Positions 26,401 through 39,600 of a DNA stretch of 64,000 bases are shown piece after piece. Under the pieces are notes generated by a model. That model saw nothing but the letters and a program-made list of their open reading frames with translations. It had not been told where the DNA came from and did not search any database. Source of the DNA: Siphonodentalium dalli (Eukaryota > Mollusca > Scaphopoda > Gadilida > Siphonodentaliidae). The DNA is taken from positions 94,299,345-94,363,344 of the forward strand of contig CP136061.1 of assembly GCA_032622095.1 (NCBI GenBank), read 5' to 3'. Both the position numbers and the translations under genes were made by a program. Position 1 is the first letter of the stretch; each line of letters starts with the position of its first letter.

Positions 26401-29400
26401 GTCTCTGATGGCTTTATCGGTTCCGAGAACAAGAGCCTGGACTGCCCGAATAGCAAATGGTGTGAACGGATCCTGTAAGTAGTTTTCTGCCGATACGTAA
26501 CTTTTAGATTCGTCACACTGAACAGGGAAGGTTTTCTTATCGAAGCTCTGAGGGTAGTAACAATTCAATCGCCTTTCGATCATGAGTTGTAGCCATGGAT
26601 TCTTAGATGGTTGGTCCTCCATTGTTGGTTTCTGGGTGGCCAGATACTCATCAAGGTTTCGGTCATATGCCATTTCCATGGAAGTCACCAATGAGCCGAC
26701 GAGGTTATTTCGCCCAGCTATGAAGGACGGTCTTTTTCCCCACGACTCCGATCCCATAATCATGAATTCACCAGACTTCATTTTATTGAAATAAGGTGCT
26801 GAATCTTCAAATACTTTCGTCCTCAAGAATGCCACAATAATCTTTGCTTCTGGGTGATCACGTAATCTCTCCAACAAGGAATCGAAATCCTCAGTGGAAG
26901 TGACTTCTATTGATTGCGCTATACATATATGAGCTTTATTGTGCTCTATTGCGCTCTTGATTGACTGGTAGCCGCCCCGCCCATAAGCATCGTCCTGGTA
27001 TATTATCTGTATATAATTTGCATGCAATCTTCCCAAAAGCCCAACCATGAGTTCCGCCTGCTTATTGTCCTCTGTGATGACTCTCATAAAATAAGGGTGT
27101 TGAGATCGGTCGCTAAGAGTTGAAGCCGTGGACGCGTAGGCTACCTGCACGTATTTTAATTCAGTTATAACCCTCGACATCGCTAAACTTATGACGCTTC
27201 CTAACTCTCCAACAAATCCTATTATTTTATGTTTAATATCACCCAAAGGAGATAAACCATTTATCACTGTAAAAATACGCTCTTGCGTGAGTAGTCCGTT
27301 GTTGCAACTATTAATGATAATGAATCCAAGTTTCTTCCCGGGGTATACACTAGCGAAACGGCCTTTCTTTTTATTTATTTCTCTAACTGCGAACGCCATA
27401 GATTCAACGACTGAGCCTCCAGTAGTTTCGAACATTTCACCGCAGCCATATCCATTTGCTGACGGATAATACATCGGGGCTGCACCAACAATGATGAAAT
27501 CTCCATCTTGATAGTAAAATTCATTTGCAAGATCGCCATTAATGCACTCAGAGCAGACTGTTCCGACTGGACACTGTGAAGAAGGGTAGCTATCCTGTTC
27601 GTTCCCATACCTGTCGTATGCCGTCAGCTTGCTTGTGTCCATCGTTATGGCGTCAGTAAATGTGCCAACCTAAAACAAAGAGAATATATAAGAGACGTTT
27701 CGCAAAATCACTATTACGATTACGGATAGTATATATTGTCCTAGTAAGGTGGACACTATCACAATTTGTTGTGAAATTATTCAAGGGTTGCTAGGAATGT
27801 CGCTAGACCGAGGGTAGGTTCTAAACTACTAGTATGCATACAGGCGATGATATTTCCTGGATACATAACGTGGAGTAGGCTATGCTATAAGAGCCCTACT
27901 GGTTAGTCAACTAATTATATAGAAGATAATTGGTGGCTTGGTGGTGGAGAATAGAATTTAGAAATGCTACTCACATGAAGGCTGTGTATGCCACGTGATA
28001 ACAATAATGGAGTGTTTTGCAAGAGGTCTAAATCGTATTATAGTTAAATCACAGCAAAAACATCATCATCACAGTTAACAAATGGGAATACAGAGACCGT
28101 AACCTGATGTTGGGTTATTATCAATTTCGAAAGTAATTTGAAGTGTATGCAAGGGGCCGAATGAAGTTTATAGCCAAATGGTTTAATTAGGAATTTAAAT
28201 AGTATACATGTGTGCTGTAGGAGCAAAGAAAGTGATGGTGTATGCATATATAGTATAAATGTTACCCGCCATATCAAATCCAGTCGTAAGTCGGGATTTG
28301 TTTACCCTGTGCCAATGCATTCTCTTATATATGCGAGTCGACCATAGGTCGCCTCGCATATATAAGAGCATGCATTGGCCTAACCATTTTTTATCATTTT
28401 TTTTAAATAAATGTTTCTTACAATGTTTAGGACATAAAATAAAAAACATCCATTACTCTGCAGGGAACCCCACACATATATAGAAGCATATATAAGAGTG
28501 TCGTCTGCTCATGTTTATCTGGGGCTCTGTATGGGTGAAATTATAAAATATGTTAAATTCAAAATTTCACCGATATCATCGTCAGTTACAATATTTCGGT
28601 GACGAATCCTTTAAACGAAGACCGTCGCTTTTCGGCGTGAACTTTCGAAATTGATAATAGCCCAACACCAGGTTACGGTCTTTGTACTCCCTTTTGTTAA
28701 TTGTGGTGATGGTGTTTTTGCTGTGATTTTAACTATAATACGATTTAGACCTCTTACAAAACACTCCATTATAGTTATCACGTGGCATACACAGCCTTCA
28801 TGTGAGTAGTATTTCTAAATTATATTCTCCACCACCAAAAATATATAGTATGTTAGTGCTTACGTATACAGTCATCGAACGATGGTCGTTTGGTAAACAA
28901 AATGTATACATAACATGACTGCAACTATATATACAAATTGTCCATGAGTGAATTTCATTAAGGACCATCTCTACAAATGGGGTTTTGGGTATGTATGCAT
29001 CAGAATCAGCAACAGATGTAAATCAAAATCAAATCAGTGATTCAAATTTTTTAAGATCACTTCAGACAGGGTTGGCTACATGTCGACATAAGGGTATATG
29101 TGCACACCGAAAACAGCAATCTAAATTAGCTTGGCGCAGTGAAAACAAATTTTGAAAATACTCTACAATACGTAAATTACCAGTCTTTTTAGCGAAAGGA
29201 GACCGATTTCGCGAATAATAACAAGTGTACATAGCATAAAGGTACGGGCGGCGTTCGTTGCAGAAATATTCATATTTGTTCAAATCGCCATCAACGGAAG
29301 GAATATTAAAAAATATATTGTTTTGTTCATATGCGAAACACAATCAGCGCGTAAATAGTATATTGTCGTCAAGACGTACGATGGTGTACGTAAATAAGAG

Positions 29401-32400
29401 CCTGCTCGTGTTACAGAACTTTTGCTTCTGTTTACATAACACAGCGCAATTCTATTGGTTAATCACACACAAATGATATAAACGCTCTTTATTATATCCA
29501 TATCAGGAAAACAGAAACAAATAACGCTCTTTATGTTTACCATATCCGGATCTAAACAAAAGCCAGGTTCTGTAACGTTTTTTGCTTTTGTTTACATAAC
29601 AAAGGAAAAACATTTGACAATAACATACTGTTTATGCCATATTTCGGTTATTGACGGAGCTGAATATTTTAACAGCATACCCGCTGCCAACACCGCCCGT
29701 ATCTTTAAAGATAGAGACGGACAGACATGCGAGCACAGAGCCAACACCGCGCCACCTGCGCATCTGTAAGCGGTGCAATATGTCGGAAGTAGAACATGAA
29801 GTTCACTTCATATTACAAGTCCCTAGCTTTACCGAATGCAGCTAAATTTTATTTGTCTTCAAACTGCATAAACTTAATCAAACAAATTCTTAAATAACAT
29901 TGCACTGTGTGCAGACACGTTGATATTCTAGAAGATTATTGCATATTTGTTATTGCGAAAAAGGTATGTGTTATATGTGTGGACACATTGATATTCTGGA
30001 GCATTATTGCATATTTGTAATGTATGAATAGAAATGTATACATACCTTCTCCAGACACTCGCTGTTGGGGGCCCCTGTACATTTCTTGTAAATGTATGCC
30101 TCATATTGGGTTTGTGTGGAATCAGAATCCCAATCACCATCGGGGTTAAACTTTATCACACGTCCCGATCGTTTGTATTTGTTAAGCGGGAGAGAAGATA
30201 AATCCACAGTTGTTGTATTCCTCGCAATTTCCAATACAAGGTCCTTATCAACGTCTCTGAAATCGTTGCAGAACGAGTTGAGTTCCGTGGGACCGCTGCA
30301 TGTCAATGCATGCAAATCTTTAATCCACTGAGCCATAACAAATGTTGCTTCCAGGGCGTATCTCAAATACACTGATTGCCCAGCATTCATGTTTACGTCA
30401 CCAGGATCCGGTAGCCATGGGTTGTACACCCTTGTATCATTTAGTCGATAATTCAGTACATTTTTCCATTCATCATCAATCTCATCAACCACTTCATATG
30501 GTGGGGTCATAAGTATGGACCCAAGCGACAATGGAAAGGTTACCATGGTTACGGGATCCTTTAAGTATGAATCAAGAAGCTCCAAGCCATCTGAAAAAAT
30601 AAAATTTAAAGACTCCGTCGAGGTTGCGTACTGACTGGTGCTTAAGGTATCCAAGATCGTATTAGCTCCTCGACCTTGACCGAAATAGACAATACCGTCG
30701 ATTTTAGTTGAATGCGACATGAACTCGGAAGCAACTGATGTGTAATCGTCCAATGATGCGTCTGGCGGGACTGGTCTCATTTTCGCCACACAGAGTCCAC
30801 ATTTCTCAGAGGTAGATTTGAGTAGGTTTGCCGCCCCGCGGCCATAGGTGTCGTCTTCAAATATTATCCCAAAATATGACCACTTTAGTTTAATTATCAG
30901 GTCCTTCATTGCCTGAAATAAAAGGTTGTTTTGTTTGTTTGAACGTATTTATTGTGACCCACATATATACATAGAATATAACAAATAGTTTTTTACACAA
31001 TGGTGTGTGTGTACATAGGATCAGAGCACAAGTTGGCCAACTCAGTGAGACTCCTCTCCGATGGCATTCAGCTGCTGATGAGTAAAATCGATTGTGTGCA
31101 GGAAGGAATCTGATGAGAGCATTTGTTTGTTATTTGGGTTAAGCATTGTTTATTTATCCACCAAATATATAATAGTTACATAAATACATTGAACAAGGGA
31201 ATACACAAGGAACTGATATAATGAATATGGTAATATGTGATATATCTGGTAGAAAGGGAGAACGACAGTACGCACATGGCTTTTCGGGTGTCGTTCTCCC
31301 CACATGTATCATCAAGGGCCCCTGTATAATATATATACATCATCATGGAATTTGACATTAGTGGGACCGGACAGTAGATAGATCATTCGGATATTACATG
31401 GGTCCTGGGATTTTTTGGGTATAATGAATAAGAGGATAATTTAAGATAAGAAGACAAGTTGTTATTTGTATGGGGGTGGTCGCGGGCGGCTACACGTAGG
31501 GGCACCGATGCACCGTTACCCAATCAAATGATGCAGGTTGTTGTTGTTTTTTTGTGGTTGCGGCAGTGGGCGAAGTCTCACATCGATGGGATTAGTGATT
31601 GCTAAAATAAAAGGTTGAGACCGCACAGTCGATCAGTTAAAATATGTATGGTATGTACGGTCATCAGTGTATTTTGATAAACTTTTAAGTATGTATGTTC
31701 CACCTACGAATCTGAGGTCAAAGGCACAAGCTCTAATGGATATTCCATCAAAAAATTTAAAAACTTATGGCGATAGAGCATTTGATTCGTACGCCAAATG
31801 TTTGGAACTCACTGAGACACGACACAAGATTGGCAAACTCTCTGACCGAATTCAAAACTTTGTTAAAGAGTGAATTATTCTGTGCTCACTATGGGGAAGT
31901 TACCTCAGATGTTGTTTAATTATTTTGATGTACATGTATGTGTATATCTATAGGTATGTGGTGTGTATAGATGTATGTATATCACGTGTGATAGAGGGCA
32001 GGGTACTAGTAGGAATGTAAGCGCTCTGGGCCATATGGGATAAAGCGCTATATAAAAACTATTTATTATTATTATTATTATCAGACACCTTTCACATAAT
32101 GAACTACATGTACGACAGATAATTATTACGAATAGGGTACTACGTCACTAGAATTTGTGTTCGTTTTTCCATATTCGTTGTTAAGATTACGGTTTCAGTT
32201 TTTCAACAAAACCCACATATACATCATATAGTAATAAGTTCGCGATCGTTTCTCACCTCCTCAATGCTGAATATGATTCTGAGATTATGTCGCTAAATTG
32301 CGATCGTCATGTGGCCTTAATTTTTACCTATTGGTGGTAATCAAATCGTTCGCCGTCGTGAAACGCGACTCACTCGAGAATCTTACCAAACACAAAGCGC

Positions 32401-32758
32401 TAAGCTATGACCTGATGAGATAATTAATGCGATTGTCTCACAAACGGACTCGTCGTCAATTCTGCCAAAAAGATTTTTGGACCATGCGAAAAAAGTGCGA
32501 CTACAAAGAGCTATTCGTAGTAAATATATATCGTCGTTCATTGTGCGACAGGTGTCTATTTAGTCAAAACTGTAAGTCTAAAGAGAATCAACATTTCCAG
32601 ACTGGGGTTTCCAAGGAAACGGTATACTGTCCTTTCTTGTTTTCATGAAATGTTCACGAACCTCTGCACTGCGTATATACATATATGTATTTTATACATA
32701 TTATAATACATTTAAAGTCATGCAATCTTAAATATATTCCTGAGCAAATTGCGCATGT

Positions 32759-32837
<79 letters not shown>

Positions 32838-33074
32838 CAGAAGTAACAGTAACATCAACAGAAACAGCAGCAGTAGTGGGTAGTGGTAGTAGTACTAGTA
32901 GGTGGTATTAGTACTACTACTAGTAGTAGTAGTGGTAGTAGTGGTAGAAGTCTGCAGCGACAGTAGTAGGTATTGGTAGTTGTATTAGTTGTAGTAGTAG
33001 CAGTAGTAGTAGTAGTATTAGTAGTATTATTATTGGTAGTAGTAGTAGTAGTAGTTGTAGGTAGTAATAGAAGC

Positions 33075-33118
<44 letters not shown>

Positions 33119-33418
33119 AAGTAGCAGCAACAGTAGCAACAGTAGTATGTAGTGGGGTAGTAGTAGTGGTAATAGTAGTACAAGTAGCAGCAACAGTAGT
33201 AGGTAATGGGGTAGTAGTAGTAGTCGTAATAGTAGTAATATCAGCAGCAACATTAATGTAGCAGCAGTAGTAGGTATTGGCAGCGTAGCAGTATTAGTAA
33301 TATTAGTAGTAGTAGTAGTGGTAGTAGTAGTCGTAGTAGTAGTAGTAGTAGTAGTAGTAGTACTAGTAGTAGCAACAGTGGTAGTAGGAGAAGGAGTAGT
33401 GGTGGTGGTAGTAGTAGT

Positions 33419-33460
<42 letters not shown>

Positions 33461-33550
33461 ATAGTAGTACTAGTAGCAGTAGTAGTAGCAGCAGTGGTAG
33501 TAGGAGTAGGAGTAGTGGTGGTGGTAGTAGTGGTGGTGGTAGTAGTAGTA

Positions 33551-33618
<68 letters not shown>

Positions 33619-36600
33619 AGTAGTAGTAGTGGTAGTGGTAGTAGGAGTAGCAGTAGTAGTATTAGTAGTAGTCATATTCGCGGCCTTGGCATAACCCAGA
33701 TTCCGTTGTCCACATTCTGTGTTCCGTTGAGTAAAATTCCCGGTGTCAGACCGGTTTTCCGAAGACCTATTACTACGAAGGCCCACAACTCCGAAGACCC
33801 GATTCTCTGACGGCCCACAACTCCGAAGACCCGATTCTCCGACGGCCCATAACTCCGAAGACCTGATTCTCCGACGGCCCATAACTCCGAAGATCCGATT
33901 CTCCGAAAGCCCATAACTCCGAATGGCCGATTCTCCGAAGACCTATAACTCCGAAGACCTATAACTCCGAAGGCCCGATTCTCCGACGGCCCATAACTCC
34001 GAAGGTCCAATTCTCCGAAGGTCCGATTCTCCGAAGATTTTGTTTTATCGGGGTATTATCGTTTACTAAATAGTGTACAGTCCAGTGGCGAAGCCAAGGG
34101 GTCCCAAAATTCCCACTGCCCCCATTAAACCTCTACTTGCTATTTCAGACAATATGGGCCCCTACCAAAACATGTCCAATGTCATGTAAACGCCCGGAAA
34201 TCGTTCATGGGGCATCAAAATATTCAAACTTTTCCTACTGCCCCCACCTAAATGGGAATCCTGGCCCGCCACTGACTATACACCAGATACTATAACGTTA
34301 CGTTGGCCCATGAGATGCCAGAGTAAAATGTACAGGGGTGAACGGGGAAGAACTTGTCGCCCCTGCGCATGTTAGGCTACTCTGACATTCTTGCAGCGTT
34401 TCGTTATAATATACCCGGCGCACACCAGTGGCGGAGCCAGGGTTCCCATTTAGGGGTGCACATTAATTAACATATGTGGGGGATATGTGGGGGATATATC
34501 ATGCATATGATATGCCGAAAGCATATCACGAAGGCCTGATTTGCGGAGCGCATACATGGGAGGGGTCGCCCCCAATCGTTGGTCCGGGGGCTCCCCTGGG
34601 CAGGAACACTGTGAATATTTGAATGCCTTGATTTCCTGACGTTTACATGACATTTGACATGTTTTTTGGGGGCGGTCTTCCCTAGGGCCCCATTGACCCC
34701 GCCACTGGACTGTACACTATTTAATAAGCGATAAAACATGATCTTCGGACCTTCGGAGAATCGGACCTTCGGAGAATCGGCCCTTCGGAGTTATAGACCT
34801 TCGGAGTTATGGGCGTTCGGAGTTATAGGCCTTGGGAGTTATGGGCTTTCGGAGTTATGGGTCTTCGGAGTTATGGGATTTCGGAGAATCGGGACTTCGG
34901 AGTTATGGGCTTTCGGATAATCGGGGCGTCGGGGAATCTGACCTTCGGAGAATCGGACCTTCGGAGTTATGGGTCTTCGGAAAAACGCTACGTAACCAAA
35001 ATTCCCAAGGGCAGCCGGATGATACATACAATCATTCGTGTATTACCAGGACTGCACCGATAACTGAAAGTTTTCACATATCCTGTTTAATAGTGATCTT
35101 CGGTTGATCAAGTTTTACAATACAGGGTGGGTTTATGTCTGGCATAGTTATGTCAACTTACTTCAACTTGTACAATGTCTGTCGGAACGATACGAAAGAA
35201 GTTGGGATATTTTTCTGGGTTACTAAGTTCTGTCGCAGTGGTCGCATATGCAAGTTGAGCATAACGTCGTGATTTGGGCAAAACACTTAGCAGCTGAGAG
35301 ATTTTCCGCGCAAATCTGCTTGACTGCGGGCCAAGGAAACCTGGCAAAATAAGAGAAAATATAGGCATAGATATAACTACGAAAGAAAGCAAAAAACGAA
35401 ATAGAAACAAAACTAATGGCGTATGAAAGATTCGATGGGTGAGATATTCCCCTTTCCCACGGTTTACCATAGTACCAAAAACAACGCTAACGTAAAACGG
35501 TGAAATATATGATAATTACTATGTTAACAAAACTATATTGAGATTACCATAGTATTTCGCATAGTTCTACCACCCAAAAACACCGTGGTAAATTAACTAT
35601 GTTTTTATTTTACAATGGTTCTTACCATGCCTCATGTTCTGATGGTGATTACCATTGTTTTACAATCCACCACATCGTTGTACATTGAGAGGAAAAAACT
35701 ATGGTAACCACCATGGTATTACCATAGTGACATAAACAACAGTTATTTTTTAACAGTGTTTTGAGTAGTAATACGATTGTACAATCAACATTGTAATAAC
35801 GATAGTAAGATGAACCTTAGTTAAAGGTACTTAGACGCTCCTAAATTACTATTTCTTTGGCTTTGGGGGTAAAACATGTTGCATTCGAGTCGAGGAACCC
35901 ACGAATTAATCGCGATAAACAAAATGACAATCACTCCGACAAGGTGATCCACTACATCCATGCATAAGAATGACGTTTAGTGATGCCAGTTGGATATGCA
36001 CGTGTAAAACTTTGAGCAAGAGTACTCTCTATTCACACCAAATGTTCACAGCAGTGGGTTTCTCATCACTTTAACATGGGCAACGCACAAAGGTTGAATT
36101 AACACGAATTTCGATTTGAAAACATACATTATGAACAAGAATATAATTTCATAAATATTTAGAGCATAAATACATTACTACTTAGATGTATATATTGATT
36201 TATATTTTGGCCAATGACAAATTAATGTTAGGTCATTTCAGCTTATACATACTATATTGGACAAAATGGCTGTTTGTTAATATTGCGTTAACCCTTTACC
36301 CAACAAACCGGCCAAAACCGGCCAAATAAAGCTTCAACAGCCTAAAATATCTTCGGTCTGTCTCAATAGAACCATACAAATATGGATATCATTGGAACCG
36401 GCTCCTTGACCACATTGTGATAGTTACAGTTATGCTCTGTGCCAATGCATTCTCTTATATATGCGAGTCGACCATAGGTCGCCTCGCATATATAAGAGAA
36501 TGCATTGGCCTAAAAAAAATAGTTTTTTAACACTTTTTACCATTTTTTCTTACATTCTTTAACAATTTTATAATTTGTAATGTGTTAAGCCAATGCATTC

Positions 36601-39600
36601 TCTTATATATGCGAGGCGACCTATGGTCGACTCGCATATATAAGAGAATGCATTGGCACAGGGCCCTTCTGTTGGGTAAAGGGTTAATGGTCGGTATTTC
36701 GTTATCAACATTATTTCTGTTATTCCGATAGATAAGCCGTCAGAGAGACTGACTGGAGTCGTTAAATTGTACAGTATTATCAATTCTCCAATAATGATAA
36801 CACTATCATTGCCATCAAGCCGCGCCAGAGTCCACTTGGAGTCGACGTCCGTGTTTATTGGCATACATGCTAACAAGTTAAGGGACGGGTACGTATTCAC
36901 ATACAGGTTAATTACATCCTACTTTGACTGCGTTCGCGGTCAGGAAAAACCAACGAAAAACCTCTTTGGAAAAATGATGGAAACCTGGTTTCCGAAACCA
37001 ACATCTCTAACGCAGCTCGAATATTCGGAAATTCATTCTAATTGATCAATTGTGCAACACAAACCATTGCACTATATAATATATAAATATAAATTAACAT
37101 ATATAACATGTTCAAAAATACACTATGGTCGTGGTCGAATGACACATTATATGCGTTTAATATAAATGACTATAAAACTATTCTTAAATAAGGTGCGATA
37201 CGCATATTTCAAAGTTGCAATTAACTGTTATTAATGATTATTCAACAAAATTCAACGTCAATTTACTATAAAATACATGATTTCATGCGTTATAAGAATA
37301 TTAGTTTCTCAGATATAGTTTCAACATAGTATTACGCATCTCCTTACGTTATTGAACCGTCAATCCATAACATTACTCAAATGTTTGAAACAAAACATTA
37401 GAGCTGACCCGACGGACAATGCGATTTGGCTAGAAATGACAACACACGCTCTTTTTCGTGACCTCTTTTCATTGTTCATGCACGAAGCGATAATAGATCG
37501 CTCACTCATTATCACGAACAGCGAATACAATATTTTTCGGCTAATGTGCTTTGCACTAAACGCTGAAAAATGATCAGTAGTTTGCACTATTCAGACACGA
37601 GCAATTATATTATAATATTTACACACTAAGTGTTGTCATCACTAAATCCAGCATTCTGATTGGTCGGCGCCCACGTGGCTAGTTGCAGTTATTTCTCGGT
37701 GAATGCGTAACGCCTCATAACACCAAGCTAATAACACCATCGATACGTCATTAGGTTTGGAAAGACGAACGCGTAATGCTTTGGGCGCATTTTGACTCGC
37801 GCAGGATTGACTTAATACATCATCGGGTTTCAACATGAAGAGAAATTGTTCCTATTAACTTTTGCCAAGGGTGCTATTGGGTATTTTGGGCTGATCTTGT
37901 CACGATACACTTTTCGATTTAAATATATTTACAAAAGCGGCTTTTTCGCTAAATGTATATAAATATAAGGATTAACTTCGGGTTTTACACAAGTTATGTC
38001 CACTTACCTCACCGTTACATCTCCATAAAAACAGTCCACATGACAGTTAATCCTTATATAAAATGCGATTTGATCTCGGGGCTGCAATAATTTGCGATCC
38101 CGCTATTTACGAGTGTGAATTAGTAGATATATGACACACCGGGCATCCAACAAAGTATATAATTGAATATACCACCATATATAACAACCACTATAATTAT
38201 CATCACCATCACCTTCACCATCATCTTCCTCACCATCATGTCACTAATTATTTATTTGTAAATTTAATAATGCGCTCATGTTACCTATTAATTTATGGCT
38301 GAGGCATGATAAACATTTCCAAACATGCACACTCAAGAACCGGTAACCACTCCATGTGGTTATATTGTTTAATTATAATAAATCTGAATACGAAATGAGA
38401 AATAAACCATCCTACTAGTATTTACTAAAATCGCAGAGGAGATAACATTATGTGACCTATTGCCTTAAATACATCCTAGTCGTGAAACAATTACACACAC
38501 CTCGGACTATGTTATGATTATATATTTCATGTGCGTTCTGTACTCACCGTATATTCTGCAATCTGGGCTCATGTTATAAGAACAGTTGTTTCTGAAGAAC
38601 TCGCCTATCACTTCCAAAGTTCGGTCGATAGCAACTTGTTCTGTACTGCATGTATCGATCGCCAACAGACCTATACAAATATACATGATATTGTGATGCT
38701 ATAAATCAAAATTAAAAACATTCGATGACATTCTATGGTTCGCATTCGTCTCCATATTGGCTGCGGACACACGTACCACAGTTTCGATGGCATAGTAGGT
38801 GTGACAATTAATTATGGTGGAGTTTGGTGACAATTGGCCAACATAATTTATATGGCATAGGAAGTCATGTCGCCCACCGCATATTCACACAGTGAGTCGA
38901 CTGACCAATTAACCCATTGCGTTTCACCAAGGCTGATCTCTACTCATTACGTTTAGCCACATTGTATTCTCTACGATACATAAAATTGCACGATCGATCG
39001 TCCATAATTGTGTTTGAACCTATTCACTCACATATCATGCAAGTGGCATGTTTTTATTGATATGAGCTGAATACATGTTTATCTACTTATATTATTTTCA
39101 CGCGTATTAAGTCAGTTCCCCAATTGCGTGTTTTATTTTGCGACGTTAAATTCTACGCATAATTAGGCTAACATCATGTGGACAGATGCAGCTGTATCGG
39201 AATTGTTGGAAGCGATGCAGATAAGAGAAAGTATATGGAATAAACAAAGCGACTTATACAAGGATCTAAACAAGAAAAAAGCTGATTATAACGAACTTTT
39301 GGAAATTTTGTCCACGATTATTCCGGGTTTATCGGAAAAATCACTGAAGAGTAAAATACAGAGTTTAAGGACCATGTATCGAGAGGAAGTGAGAAAGGTG
39401 AATAAAAGCAAGAAAAGCGGCGTTGCTGCCAAAGATATATATGTACCAAAATGGAAGTTTTTTGAGGAATGCTCTTTTCTGGAGGAAAGTCTGTGGACCG
39501 GACCAGGGACTTATTCTAACATTCCACAAACACGTGCAAATACCGTCGTTTCTGACCACTCCGATGTAACACAAGCCAGTATCTCGGATAGTATTTCAGG

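Noticed and set aside
32855-33882. Long poly-Leu, poly-Thr and poly-Val open frames
   Set aside because: They are translations of the TAG/GTA trinucleotide array and continue in several frames and both strands.
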